The position numbers and the translations under genes are program-made. A DNA stretch of 64,000 nt. Source: Girardinichthys multiradiatus. Taxonomy: Eukaryota > Chordata > Actinopteri > Cyprinodontiformes > Goodeidae. The notes under the pieces were generated by a model. The model was not told the origin of the DNA and made no database searches. It worked only from the letters and a program-made list of their open reading frames with translations. Shown here in pieces: positions 1 to 11,226 of the stretch; the first letter of the stretch is position 1; every line of letters starts with the position of its first letter. The stretch is taken from assembly GCF_021462225.1 (NCBI RefSeq), contig NC_061794.1:42656914-42720913 (forward strand), in the 5' to 3' direction.

Positions 1-2000
1 TCGAATATGTTGTTGTTCATCTGGGGTTATATTTACTTCAGCTTCACATGTAAATACCAGAAAACTAAAAAAATTTGGAGATTTGTCCTGTAACTCAATC
101 TGAGGATAATGTTTTTGTGTTTATCGTAAACTTCCAAGGGAACTCCAAAATATGCCACACATTGTAACGGTTGACAGGTCATCAGGCTGCATTTTGTGGC
201 AATCAAGTTGGGAATAGATGATGGGTAAGTGAAAGTTGGCTCGTCACTGCACCTTACATTACAGATCAGCCAACTTTGAAAACGTCATTAAAACAAAATG
301 AAAGTATTTCCCCTTGCTCTTAAATGAAATCGACATGCTTCAGGAAGAAATGATGAAAGCTAGGAGTGGGAGCTGTCTTACAATCTCAGCCCCCACATAC
401 TTTGATGGCATAAGATGATTCTTGCATGCTGGAACTGTATTGTAGAAATGATTGTTTCCAGAAGACCCCATCTCACAGATGTAATATAGATGTCTGGAAT
501 GAATGACTACCTGCTGGTCTATCTCTGCACCCATAACTGTGAATATACAGCACCTGTGGAAAAGAGCTCCGACCTCAGTAGCTATATGAGAGGGTGAGGG
601 AGTTGGGGATTCAATTTTTCATGTCTTTTTGGTTTGCTGTATACCAGTCATTAATGTAAAATCATTCAATACTAGAATAATTTAAATGGATATCAAGAGT
701 TCCTTTTTTACCAGTTTAACCACAGAAAGCACTCTGCAGAGCCTCATATCTGTTCCTATGAGGATGTATTACAATGTTTGCTAGTTCATATTTTCTGTAG
801 CTACTTTTCACTTCAACCACCTCGCTTGGTCAGCATTACTTTCAACATGAAAGATGGTTTAGAGACAGCCACCATGGCTAGGTCCTGTAAACGATGAAAT
901 CAGATCATTCACTGCCTGAGCTGAGTTTGAGTTTTGGGTTTATTGGGATCCTGTCGGGGCACCGGAGGCTCTAGCAGGAGCACAGCTTACATCTCAGGTG
1001 GGAGAAATTCAGTTTGTTCACAACTTTTCCACAGGTGTGCCATTTGCCTTTCTTGTTGTGCTGTCAAACGCTTGTCACATTAAAACCTCAGCAGCTCTGA
1101 CAGCCGCTCTCCTAAGAGAAGTGGACTAATTAAAATGTATCAAACATTTGATTTTTTTCTAGACATGGAGTCATTTTTTTTCCATGTGTTTGATCTGATA
1201 GAGGCGTCAATAACTAAATGAACAATGGAACCATCATGTTAGAAAACAATCTACTTACAGGTCTGGTACTGCAGGGGAGCGCTCATTCAAAAGTGAAAAA
1301 TGAGCGACTCTGTCCAGGGCCCTAAATGTATTCCATGGCCGGAGAATGAACTCGCTGGCCATGTGACATGTGATTTACACAGGAAAAGGCCTGTGACTAT
1401 ACTGTGATAGATCTACGCTGAAGTCTGCCTGGGCTCACTCTATGACATATAATCCTTCTCTTTTAAGTTGTAAGATAAAGATAGATAACAAAATGCTGTA
1501 TTGATTTCCGTGTCTGCACAGTAGCTGACTTTTTGGGACTACCCATGTGTTGCTCAGAGTCTTGACCACAGTGATCGTTTCTGCGGCACTTCATACTTTA
1601 CTTGATGTTTATATTTTCGGCATTGGATAAGTTTGATTTAATAACATTTAATATCTAAAGAAAAATGGAACTGCATTCAGATCTATTTAACTTTGGACAG
1701 CTGCAGATAGAAAGTGTCCAATGTGCAAAACATTTGTGTCGCCACTGATGCCACACATGATTAGAGAGGTTTGTATAATTAATTAATTGAAATGAACTTG
1801 TTAAAATCCCAACTCTAGTTTGTTCACATCTGCAAAATGAGGTGGCAATGATGTATCTGGAGTAGAACATGGCATGAACCAGAAAATAATTAGGGGATAT
1901 TTTAATTTGATAAAAAAAATCTGATTTAAACTAATCTGCATGTGCCTCCAATATGACTTGCATATTGTAAAAACACTTTAAAAGCTTGAATCTATTGTAC
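1..2000. other. Intergenic, no gene recognised
   Basis: This is AT-rich DNA with only short chance ORFs (up to about 70 codons) and no recognisable repeat family. A more balanced-composition block at about 940-1140, ending in CTAATTAAAATG, has no repeat signature and could be regulatory, but nothing further supports that. Confidence 0.5.
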
Positions 2001-2690
2001 TGAGTTCCGGTCTTTGTAACTGCTGACCCCCGAAAATTGACTTTCTTGTCCTTAAGCCACTTTGTAACTAATTTATGTGCATGCTAAGGATCACTGTCCA
2101 TTTGGTAACCATGTACGAGCCACTGCATTAATTTCTTAACTAATGTCTTGAGAAGGGGGTTTTAATATTTCCACATAATGATCTTTCTTCATTATGCTAT
2201 CTATTTTGTGAAGCTCATAAATCCCTTCTTCAACCAGACACCCCACAACATGATGCTGCCTCTTAACTTTACACTCGGAATGGTGTTCTCTTGCTTTCCA
2301 CCCTTTCCTCCAAACGATACAATGGTCTTTTGAATTTCCATTTTACTTTGATCACACCACAGGGCATTTCTCAAAGAGTAAAGTTTTTTGTTCCTTCGTG
2401 CATTTTTGAAATTATAATTTGGCATTGTATGTTGCATTTAAATAAATGGCTTCTTCATCTCTGAGTGGCCTTTTAGGCAGTGTTTACTGTACTTATTTAA
2501 CTGTGAATGATGACACTCATACTAGCTTCAGCCAACCTCCTCAAGGCTTTCTGCTTTTTACTATCAGGTTTATTTTGACCCAAACCAGTTCACCTGTGGG
2601 ACAAGGGGAAACAAGCTGAATTTTGCTGGTATTTGCAAATTCTTCCTGCTGTTACTCGGTATAGGCTGGTCTAATATTAATTGATGACCT
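2000..2690 (-). mobile_element. Tc1-like transposon relic, minus strand
   Basis: The minus-strand translation at 2201-2437 retains eroded Tc1 transposase motifs: NALWCDQSKMEI (from a WSDESKI-type block) and SIMLWGVWLKKG (from [11 protein letters not shown]). The plus strand carries the familiar CACAACATGATGCTGCC stretch. Tc1-like similarity runs from about 2030 to 2660. Stops and indels make it non-functional, and the terminal inverted repeats are not clear. Confidence 0.75.
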
Positions 2691-3480
2691 ATAAAATGGT
2701 TTCTCATTACCAAAGTACTGTGTTACAGCTGCATTTCTGGACTTTGGAATGTTCCATTGAGCACCATTGAATCCATAATTCGAAAGCTGAAAGAACAATT
2801 CATCATAAACCAGCCATTGCCAAGTCTCCCTTGTAAGATTTCTGACGGAAGACAACAGAATATTAAAAACAGTTATCCGAGAGTTCGGGAGCAGTTGCTG
2901 AAAAACCAGGAAATAACAGGTTAAGTTTTTCCCATGAAAACAATAAGTAATGCACTCAACTGCAATTGACTCCTTGCACACTCTATCCGCAAGACTCCAC
3001 TGCTAAAGAAAAATCATGTTGATGCTATATAAAGTTTTCCGCGGGAGATTTGGACAAGCCTCTGACATACTGGGTAAATAAAAGGAAGAAATAAAAGAAG
3101 AAAACTCATCCAGGTTGCAACTGATGGATAGATTTTGTCCTTGTGGTGCCCCTGATGAGATACTGCTCTGGGTAGAGAGCCACATCACCTGTCTAAAAAG
3201 GCCACATATGATGAGCTTATCAAGTACTACAGTTCATAAAATATTTCGCCTTAATTACAAAACACCATGGTTTCACCTGAAAAAACTGACCACAACATCA
3301 CCAATAGCAATATTTCTACATTGGATGGATCTGATAGAAACTGCATGCTTTGTCAGATAGATGCAATGCTTTTTCCCTGTCTGCAGTAGGGCTGTGTGTG
3401 AATCTGGGTCTGGAAAAGTGGGCAGCAGCAGGATGTCATTTCACATTAACATACACGATTGTCATTCTGCATTTAATTAG
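2690..3480 (+). mobile_element. Second Tc1-like transposon relic, plus strand
   Basis: On the plus strand, 2715-3085 matches the 5' half of a different Tc1-like transposase gene. It has the HTH region (GGAATGTTCCATTGAGCACC) followed by AATGCACTCAAC, GCAAGACTCCACTGC and GACAAGCCTCTGACATACTGGG. The middle (about 3100-3330) is unrecognised. A fragment resembling the 3' end of this family (GCTTTTTCCCTGT, then GTCATTTCACATTAACATACAC) appears at 3364-3470. It abuts the relic at 2000-2690 in the opposite orientation. Confidence 0.62.
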
Positions 3481-4630
3481 AGTTATATCACACAAAAAAG
3501 CTAAAACATGCCTAACCGTATTCTAATGCTGGCTCTCTCACGCTCTTATGGGTCATTTGAGAGCATCCAGTAGTCTTTGGGTGGGAGATGGGGGGTGTTT
3601 TAGCTTTTCCTATGCTTGGGGCCCACAGACCCAGGCTCTGTTTACAGGCTGCGAAAAATAGCTTAAATCTGCTGGCGTCAACGCTGATTCATGTCAAACT
3701 GAGTGGCAGGTGACCCAGGAGCCGGCAGCCAGACACTGAGACGGATTACAAGTGAGCAAAACGCCAACAACCTCTGGCCTGCTGTGGGGCAACAGATGAC
3801 TGTAGAAGAGGGCAAAAAGGTGGAGTCCCCCCTTCCAATTCTCCATCTATCCATCAACCCATCCCCCTCTTGGCCACCATCCACTCACACTGACTGATAG
3901 ACGAGGGGAAAATGAGAGCATTCACTTGTTAAAATAATACAGCTCTGTCAGTCACTCTAGTCTCAAGTTGGAGATGCATTGCTCCACTTTGTAACTGCAG
4001 TGTTGCATTTGGAGGTAAATGAAATTATTTCAGTATTTTTGCAACTCATATACAAAGCACCTGATTTTTGAATTGCTCATCAATCAAGAAGGCCATTGTT
4101 TCCCCAAGTGGTGGACGCTATGGGAATTACACTTCAGCTCAAAATCAAGTGGTTAGGTGTTTCTGGCTCTAGGGCAAGCAAGGCTGCGAGGAAATAATCT
4201 AATAATAGGAAGGTGTGAACAGCTCACACGCTTAGAGAAAAATATAGACCAAAATGAGAGGAAGGCTTCTGCCAGCCAACATTTTTTTTACTACAAGAAA
4301 AAAGGATGGCTGTGCTTTAGTTGACACTTGGAAACAACAGAGGCAACAAACCATAATTCTCCTGACGGTGTCTGAGGGGACCAAATCCAACCAATTCAAT
4401 TCCGGTTGTTAGTTTACAGTCAGGATGTCCTTGCTGTGGACCCATTCTTCCAGCCAGTCTTCATTTTAATTTTTTCTTTATTTTATGATTTAAATTTTTT
4501 TTATTTTACCTCAGTCTGCAGTGATGTTGTCAAACAATCTTAATTGGTCAGTGTAATTTTGTAATGATTTCAGATTTTCTTTGGGTCTGACAGCCAATTC
4601 TGATTTTCTTTCTAGGAACCATAAAGCACA
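3480..4630. other. Intergenic, no gene recognised
   Basis: Chance ORFs on both strands of 3678-3897 overlap each other and show no domain. No repeat family was recognised. Confidence 0.5.
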
Positions 4631-5745
4631 AAGTACCTTACAAAAGTATTCAAATCCCTTGTACATTTGCACATTATGTCATTACAAAAAGTATTTTATT
4701 GGGCAAACACAACAAAGTGCATAGTTGTAAAGTATAAAAAACTTTTCTTCAAACATTTCAACCAATCAACCATCAGAAAGTCAGACAAGCATTTGTATTC
4801 AACCTCCTGTACTCAAATACTGCTAAATAAAATCCAGCACACAAAACTGCCCTGAAAAGACAGCCAATTAATACATGGAGTCCATGTGCATGTGATTTAC
4901 TGGCAGAATAAATCCAGCTGTTCTGTGAAGGCCTTAAAAGTTTATTAGAGAATATTAGTGAGCAAACTGAATCATGAAGCAAATGGGTCAGGGGGAAAGT
5001 TGTGAAAATGTTAAAAGCAAGGTAAGGTTTTAAAACAACATTAAAGCTATAAACATTACATGGAGTCCTATTCAAACCCACCAAGTCCTGGACATGCACA
5101 AAAACCGGCTGGCTGGCTGACTATTAAACAGCAAGGAAGCAATGAACCGCAGCTCAGGTGAGAGAATTTGTGTTCAGGACAGCTATTAGTTGTCCACAAA
5201 TCAGACTTTAATGGGAGAGTGGAGAAAATCATTGCTGAAACCAAGCCATAAGAATTCCTGCTTGCTGTTTGCAACAAGCCATGTAGGGTATACAACGAAC
5301 ATGTTGAGGAAGGGGATCTAGTCAGATGAGGGTAAAACTAAACTTTTTGGCCAATGTGTAAAACAGTATGAGTGTTGGAAACGTAACACCATGAGTACAT
5401 CATCCGCACCGTTAAACATGATGTTGGCAGCATCATGCTGTGGGTTTGTTCTTCTTCAGCAGAGGCAGGAAGGGTGGTCAGAGCTGGCAGTCTTGTAAAT
5501 GAAAGTTTGTCAGATCTCATGGCAGAGGTCCACCTAAACATACAGCAAGGGCTACGATGGAATGGCATAGATCAAAGCATATTCATATATTAGAATGGCC
5601 AAGTCGAAGTCCAAACGTAAATCTGAATGAAAATTAATGCTGAAACTTGAAAGTTGATGTTTACAAATGCTCTCCATCAAGTCACACTGACTTTGAGCGA
5701 TATTGCAAAATAGAATGGACAAAAAGTTCAGTCTCAGGAATAAAG
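4631..5745 (+). mobile_element. Tc1-like transposon relic, plus strand (copy A)
   Basis: It starts with a TACCTTACAAAAGTATTC end resembling the CAGTGCCTTGCAAAAGTATTC terminus of a widespread fish Tc1-like family. It runs through recognisable 5' UTR, HTH region, and the GATGTTGGCAGCATCATGCTG block (5410-5450), to AGAATGGCCAAGTCGAAGTCC (5592-5612, eroded EWPSQSP) and GAATGGACAAAAAGTTCAGTC (5714-5734). Several internal deletions and frameshifts are present, and the far inverted repeat is missing. The same family recurs at 29.5, 45.3 and 59.5 kb. Confidence 0.82.
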
Positions 5746-6650
5746 TAGAATTCACGGAACACAGGAATAAACTAAGAAACTAAATACAAAGAAATTAACT
5801 AATAAGGCAAGAACTAACTGACACTTAATTAACATTGAGAAATTAACTGAATGCAGCATGACCTAAATTGGCAATAACAAAGAACTCAAAAGTGACCAAA
5901 ACAAAAAAACATACAAAAAAACAAAACCATGCTACTAGGACCTTCTTGCAACAGTTCTTACAACACTTCATCTAAAACGAAACAATGAAAATATTTCCAT
6001 TGCCAGAACCAGTAAAATTACACTTAGTGCTCACATAACTGGAGTTATATCCAAAACCTCCCCTACCACCAAGACAGCAAGCCTTCTAGCTCTGCCGCAC
6101 ATGATTTTCGAATAGACCCGGGTTTCCAAAAATCCTGACTTCCTGTGGCCATTCATGTCGGCCCACATAAAAACAACAGAGCATCTTGTTGTTTCGCAGA
6201 CAGACGGACTTGTTCAGTTTTTTTAATTTTTGTTTGAGAGTTGTTGCTTCCAGCATTAGAGCTTATACTAAATTGTGTACGCGAATCCGGACTTGCCAAT
6301 TGATGCAGGCTAGGTAACTGACCCCCAAAACACACACATGTCCTATTGTCCTTAAGCTTAAATTTCAAATGGTGTTTTAGTTTTCTTTGACTTAAAAACC
6401 TTGCTTCAGACAGGATTGGTCCATCCAGTCATAAGAGTATGGTCCTGTTTTGTCATAGCCAGAAGTACATAAGTCCTTGCTTATTTCTGTTTAAGGCTGC
6501 TGTTGAATTGTATACTCTCTCACCTGACTTCCTTAAACCTTTTTAGAGGACTTTTCCTTCAAGGAAGGGACCTTTGCTGTTTGGTGTTATATATTTTAAA
6601 GTGGTGGTATTTCGTTCCTACAACAGCAAAAGAATATTAGCTTGTGAAAC
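5746..6650. other. Intergenic, no gene recognised
   Basis: An A-rich stretch (5750-5940) is followed by ordinary unique-looking sequence. No ORF has recognisable domains and no repeat family was recognised. Confidence 0.5.
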
Positions 6651-6654
6651 CTCT

Positions 6655-6842
6655 GGGGCACAGCAAGTGGCATAGTAGTAGAGCCATATACTGAGTCATC
6701 CCAGGTTTGAGTCCCGGACCCAGGGACCTATGCTGCATGTCTTCCCCCTCTTTCCACCCCGCTTCCTGTATGCCAACTTTGAAAAAATTATAAAAATAAT
6801 GGGCACTACTGCTAATAAAAGATATATATATATATATATAAA
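6655..6842 (+). mobile_element. tRNA-derived SINE
   Basis: A degenerate A-box-like TGGCATAGTAGTAGAG (6669-6684) and a B-box-like GGTTTGAGTCCC (6704-6715) are spaced like an internal RNA polymerase III promoter. They are followed by the ATGCTGCATGTCTTCCCCC body and a CTAATAAAAG segment that runs into a (TA)n tail at about 6824-6841. This arrangement and body sequence match a SINE type common in teleosts. No target-site duplication could be defined. Confidence 0.68.
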
Positions 6843-7841
6843 GTTAGTTCTGACTTTGGCTTTCAGTTCTTGTTTGATTGTAATTATACATAAAAAAAAC
6901 TATTCCAAGTTTAAGAAACATAATCACTGAGTGATAATAAACAAGAATGATGATAACATTTCTGGACGTTTGCAGTCTAGTCAATAAAAGGGATGTAAAA
7001 TGTGACCTTTGCACACAGGCCGTTGTGTGGTTACTGACGCCTGGGGTGGGACTCATCACTGTAACCACATTAGTGAAAGACAAGCAGTGAAGGGTTAGGA
7101 GGTCATATTCATTTCGCATATTTCTGTGAAACATGGCTGCATCAGTTTGGCTACTACTGTGATAATGATTGCTGAAACAAGGTGAATTTGCACTGCAGCA
7201 AAGCAGGTAAGCAGGTAATAACTAAATGAAGTCAGTTTATCCTCAAAGGACATTAAAAGCCCTATTTGCCCTCTGTGGTATCATATGATCACAAAAATGT
7301 CCAATTGTGTCTCCCTTTATTACAGTGAGTTTTAGTATTCTGTATTAAATCTTTAAGTGCTCAGCTGAGAAGCTGAGATAAAAACATGTTACCATGTATA
7401 TTTAAATCTGTAATCTAATCCCACATTTTTAACCATAAAAAATTAAAACTCAAGAAGGCAAGGTGTTTTTCAGTTATGGTAGTAAGTACCCCAAGAGTGC
7501 TACAGTGAACACATCATCATGGTGAAAAGAAAATACAATTTCTGTCAACCTCAGGTTTTTATTGTGCAAAAGTTCTGATCTTAAACAGGTCCTGAACTTA
7601 ATTAAAGCTAACCTCCAGAAAAGCACATCAGATTCCACCTAATCATGATAAAGTCATTTTTTGGGGGGGAATTAAGTACAACCCTTAAAAACCCTAAATA
7701 TATACAAACTATGTAAAGCTCAGGATTTAAAGGGGGTAACTTTCTTTTGTCATGACTGTGAGTGAAGTTAAAGGCACTAACAACTACTGCCTCCCAGATA
7801 TGGAGTTTAATGGGTCTTGTTATTATCCTGTTACCCAAAAT
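6843..7841. other. Intergenic, no gene recognised
   Basis: AT-rich unique-looking DNA up to the LINE insertion point. The ORFs at 7608-7838 are chance frames. Confidence 0.5.
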
Positions 7842-7853
7842 GACATTAAACTT
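7842..7853. repeat. Target-site duplication, 3' side of the LINE
   Basis: GACATTAAACTT at the junction with the TTCG tail is identical to positions 11215-11226 on the other side of the element. Confidence 0.92.
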
Positions 7854-10800
7854 CGTTCGTTCGTTCGTCGTCTTCCGCTTATCCAGGACCGGGTCGCGGG
7901 GGCAGCAGACTCAGCAGAGACGCCCAGACGTCCCTCTCTCCAGACACCTCCTCCAGTTCCTCCAGGGGGAGCCCAAGGCGTTCCCAGGCCAGCCGAGAGA
8001 CATAGTCCCTCCAGCGTGTCCTGGGCCGTCCCCTGGGCCTCCTCCCGGTGGGACGTGCCTGGAACACCTCCCGAGGAAGGCGTCCAGGAGGCATCCGGTA
8101 TAGATGCCCGAGCCACCTCAACTGGCTCCTCTCGATGTGGAGGAGCAGCGGCTCTACTCCGAGCCCCTCCCGGATGGCCGAGCTCCTCACCCTATCTCTA
8201 AGGGAGTGCCCGGCCACCCTACGGAGGAAGCTCATTTCAGCCGCTTGTATCCGTGATCTCGTTCTTTCGGTCATGACCCAAAGTTCATGGCCATAGGTGA
8301 GGGTAGGAACGTAGACCGACCAGTAAATTGAGAGCTTTGCTTTTCGGCTCAGCTCTCTCTTCACCACAATGGACCGGCACAGCGCCCCCATTACTGTGGC
8401 AGCTGCACCGATCCGTCTGTCGATCTCCCGCTCCATTCTTCCCTCACTCGTGAACAAGACCCCGAGATACTTAAACTCCTCCACTTGAGGCAGGAACTCC
8501 CCTCCAACCTGAAGAGGACAAGCCACCCTTTTCCGGTCGAGTACCATGGCCTCGGACTTGGAGGAGCTGATCCTCATCCCAGCCGCTTCACACTCGGCTG
8601 CGAACCGCCACAGCGCATGCTGTAGGTCTTGGCTAGAGGGGGCCAGCAGGACCACGTCATCCGCAAAAAGAAGAGACGAAATCCACTGGTCCCCAAACCA
8701 GACCCCCTCCGGCCCTTGGCTGCGTCTAGAAATCCTGTCCATAAAAGTTATGAACAGGACCGGCGACAAAGGGCAGCCCTGCCGGAGTCCAACATGCACT
8801 GGGAACAGGTCCGACTTAGTGCCGGCAATGCGGACCAAACTCCTGCTCCGCTCGTACAGGGACCGGATGGCCCCTAATAAAGGGCCCCCGATTCCATACT
8901 CCTGGAGCACCCCCCACAGGGCATCACGAGGGACACAGTCGAATGCCTTCTCCAGGTCCACAAAACACATGTGAACCGGTTGGGCAAACTCCCATGAACC
9001 CTCGAGCACCCCGTAGAGGGTATAGAGCTGGTCCAGTGTTCCACGGCTGGGACGAAAACCACACTGTTCCTCCTGAAGCCGAGGTTCGACTATCGGTCGG
9101 ACTCTCCTCTCCAATACCCTGGCGTAGGCCTTACCAGGGAGGCTGAGGAGTGTGATCCCCCTGTAGTTGGAACACACCCTCCGGTCCCCCTTCTTATAAA
9201 GGGGGACCACCACCCCAGTCTGCCAGTCCAGAGGCACTGTCCCCGACCGCCACGCAATGTTGAAGAGGCGTGTCAACCATGACAGCCCTACAACATCCAG
9301 AGACTTGAGGTACTCAGGGCGGATCTCATCCACCCCCGAAGCCTTGCCACCGCGGAGCTTTTTAACCACCTCGGTGACTTCAGCCTGGGTGATGAAAGAG
9401 TCCAACCCCGAGTCCCCAGCCTCTGTTTCCACCACGGAATGCGTGATGGCAGGATTGAGGAGATCCTCGAAATACTCCTTCCACCGCCCGATAATGTCCT
9501 CAGTCGAGGTCAGCAGTCTCCCGCCCCCACTATAAACAGTGTTGGCAGAGCACTGCTTCCCCCTCCTGAGGCGTCGGACGGTTTGCCAGAATCGCTTCGA
9601 GGCCAACCGGTAGTCCTTCTCCATGGCCTCACCGAACTCTTCCCAGGCCCGAGTTTTTGCCTCTGCCACAGCCCGGGCCGCAGCACGCTTGGCCTCACGG
9701 TACCCGTCAGCCACCTCAGGAGTCCCACAAGCCAACCACAGCCGATAGGACTCCTTCTTCAGCTTAACAGCATCCCTTACTGCCGGTGTCCACCACCGGG
9801 TTCTGGGATTGCCGCCACGACAGGCACCGCAGACCTTACGGCCGCAGCTATGGGCAGCAGCATCGACAATAGATGCAGAGAACATGGTCCACTCTGAGTC
9901 TATGTCTCCAACATCCCCCGGGATCTGGTCGAAGCTCTCCCGGAGGTGGGAGTTGAATACATCCCTGGCCGAGGGCTCCGCCAGGCGTTCCCAGCAGACC
10001 CTCACTATGCGCTTGGGCCTGCCGAGTCTGTCCGGCTTTCTCCTCCTCCAGCGGATCCAACTCACCACCAGGTGATGATCAGTGGACAGCTCAGCCCCTC
10101 TCTTCACCCGAGTGTCCAAAACATGCGGCCGAAGGTCTGATGATACGACAACAAAGTCGATCATCGACCTCCTGCCTAGGGTGTCCTGGTGCCAAGTGCA
10201 CTGATGGACACCCTTATGTTTGAACATGGTGTTCGTTATGGACAATCCGTGACTAGCGCAGAAGTCCAATAACAAAACACCACTCGGATTCAGATCGGGG
10301 AGGCCATTCCTCCCGATCACGCCTCTCCAGGTGTCACTGTCGTTCCCCACGTGGGCGTTGAAGTCCCCCAGCAGAATAATGGAGTCCCCGGGAGGGGCAC
10401 TATCCAGCACCCCCGACAGGGACGCCAAGAAGGCAGGGTACTCCGCACTACCACTCGGCCCGTAGGCTGAAATGATAGTCAGAGACCTCTCCCCAACCCG
10501 AAGGCGCAGGGATACAACCCTCTCATCCACTGGGGTAAACCCCAACACGAGACGGCTGAGCTGGGGGGCAACAAGCAAACCCACACCAGCCCGCCGCCTC
10601 TCCCCGTGGGCCACTCCAGAGTAGAAGAGAGTCCAACCCCTCTCAAGGAGATGGGTTCCAGAGCCCACGCTGTGCGTGGAGGCGAGCCCGACTATTTCTA
10701 GTCGATATCTCTCGACCTCCCGCACAAGCTCAGGCTCCTTCCCCCCCAGCGAGGTGACATTCCACGTCCCTAGAGCCAGCCTAAACATCCGGGGATCGGG

Positions 10801-11214
10801 CCGTTGAGGTCTCCTCCTTCGTCCGCCACCCAATCCTCTTTGCACCGGTCCCTCACGGTTCCCCCTGCAGGTGGTGGGCCCACTGGAGGATGGCCTCGCG
10901 TCTCTCGTTCGGGCTTGGCCCGGCCGGGTCCCGCGAGGAGCAACCCGGCCACCAGGCGCTCTCCGACGAGTCCCGACCCCAGGCCTGGCTCCAGGGTGGG
11001 ACCCCGGCTCCGCCGTACCGGGCGACGTCACGTGCCTCGATATTGTGTTCTTCATGAGGGGTTCTTGAACCATTCTTTGTCTGACCCATCACCTAGAACC
11101 TGTTTGCCATGGGAGACCCTACCAGGGGCATTTAGGCCCCAGACAACATAGCCTCTAGGATCATTTGAGCACTCAAACCCCTCCACCACGTTAAGGTGAC
11201 GGTTCAAGGAGGGG
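7854..11214 (-). mobile_element. Full-length RTE-clade (Rex3-like) non-LTR retrotransposon
   Basis: This is a 3.36-kb GC-rich island in AT-rich DNA. On the minus strand it starts with the CCTTGAACCGTCACCTTAACG leader, holds one long intact ORF, and ends with a very short 3' UTR running into a TTCG/CGAA microsatellite-like tail (7854-7870). The 12-bp sequence GACATTAAACTT flanks it on both sides (7842-7853 and 11215-11226), a perfect target-site duplication of the kind made by target-primed reverse transcription. A single endonuclease plus reverse transcriptase ORF without a separate ORF1, and a short tandem-repeat 3' tail instead of poly(A), are features of the RTE clade. The Rex3 assignment rests on recalled similarity to fish Rex3 and was not tested by alignment. 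Intact ORF, complete ends and perfect TSD indicate a recent insertion. Confidence 0.88.
7879..11073 (-). CDS. LINE endonuclease / reverse transcriptase polyprotein
   Basis: This single ORF of the RTE/Rex3-like element encodes a protein that nicks genomic DNA and reverse-transcribes the element RNA at the nick. The frame is 1,064 codons, uninterrupted, ending in TAA at 7879-7881. The first ~95 residues are Pro/Arg/Gly-rich. A second Met at residue 96 ([11 protein letters not shown]) directly precedes the endonuclease fold and may be the true start. The apurinic-type endonuclease spans about 97-340: TWNV at 103, GDFNAHVG at 236, SMIDFVVV at 303 and STDHHLV at 330. The reverse transcriptase spans about 560-880: NYRGITLLS at 636, FVDLEKAFD at 704, [10 protein letters not shown] at 762, the catalytic FADD at 803 and YLGV at 869. 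The C-terminus has an Arg-rich [15 protein letters not shown] segment. The position where an endonuclease motif usually has Glu-Thr reads Ser-Thr (residues 132-133). No frameshift or stop is visible, so the copy could be functional. Confidence 0.93.
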   Translation of the reverse strand: MVQEPLMKNTISRHVTSPGTAEPGSHPGARPGVGTRRRAPGGRVAPRGTRPGQARTRDARPSSSGPTTCRGNREGPVQRGLGGGRRRRPQRPDPRMFRLALGTWNVTSLGGKEPELVREVERYRLEIVGLASTHSVGSGTHLLERGWTLFYSGVAHGERRRAGVGLLVAPQLSRLVLGFTPVDERVVSLRLRVGERSLTIISAYGPSGSAEYPAFLASLSGVLDSAPPGDSIILLGDFNAHVGNDSDTWRGVIGRNGLPDLNPSGVLLLDFCASHGLSITNTMFKHKGVHQCTWHQDTLGRRSMIDFVVVSSDLRPHVLDTRVKRGAELSTDHHLVVSWIRWRRRKPDRLGRPKRIVRVCWERLAEPSARDVFNSHLRESFDQIPGDVGDIDSEWTMFSASIVDAAAHSCGRKVCGACRGGNPRTRWWTPAVRDAVKLKKESYRLWLACGTPEVADGYREAKRAAARAVAEAKTRAWEEFGEAMEKDYRLASKRFWQTVRRLRRGKQCSANTVYSGGGRLLTSTEDIIGRWKEYFEDLLNPAITHSVVETEAGDSGLDSFITQAEVTEVVKKLRGGKASGVDEIRPEYLKSLDVVGLSWLTRLFNIAWRSGTVPLDWQTGVVVPLYKKGDRRVCSNYRGITLLSLPGKAYARVLERRVRPIVEPRLQEEQCGFRPSRGTLDQLYTLYGVLEGSWEFAQPVHMCFVDLEKAFDCVPRDALWGVLQEYGIGGPLLGAIRSLYERSRSLVRIAGTKSDLFPVHVGLRQGCPLSPVLFITFMDRISRRSQGPEGVWFGDQWISSLLFADDVVLLAPSSQDLQHALWRFAAECEAAGMRISSSKSEAMVLDRKRVACPLQVGGEFLPQVEEFKYLGVLFTSEGRMEREIDRRIGAAATVMGALCRSIVVKRELSRKAKLSIYWSVYVPTLTYGHELWVMTERTRSRIQAAEMSFLRRVAGHSLRDRVRSSAIREGLGVEPLLLHIERSQLRWLGHLYRMPPGRLPREVFQARPTGRRPRGRPRTRWRDYVSRLAWERLGLPLEELEEVSGERDVWASLLSLLPPRPGPG

Positions 11215-11226
11215 GACATTAAACTT
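11215..11226. repeat. Target-site duplication, 5' side of the LINE
   Basis: This is an exact 12-bp copy of 7842-7853. It marks the 5' end of the insertion and shows that the element is not 5'-truncated relative to its insertion junction. Confidence 0.92.

Noticed and set aside
7752..11151. Many overlapping ORFs (up to 152 codons) on both strands across the LINE
   Set aside because: They are shadows of the GC-rich LINE coding frame. None carries domain motifs, while the minus-strand 1,064-codon frame explains the region completely.
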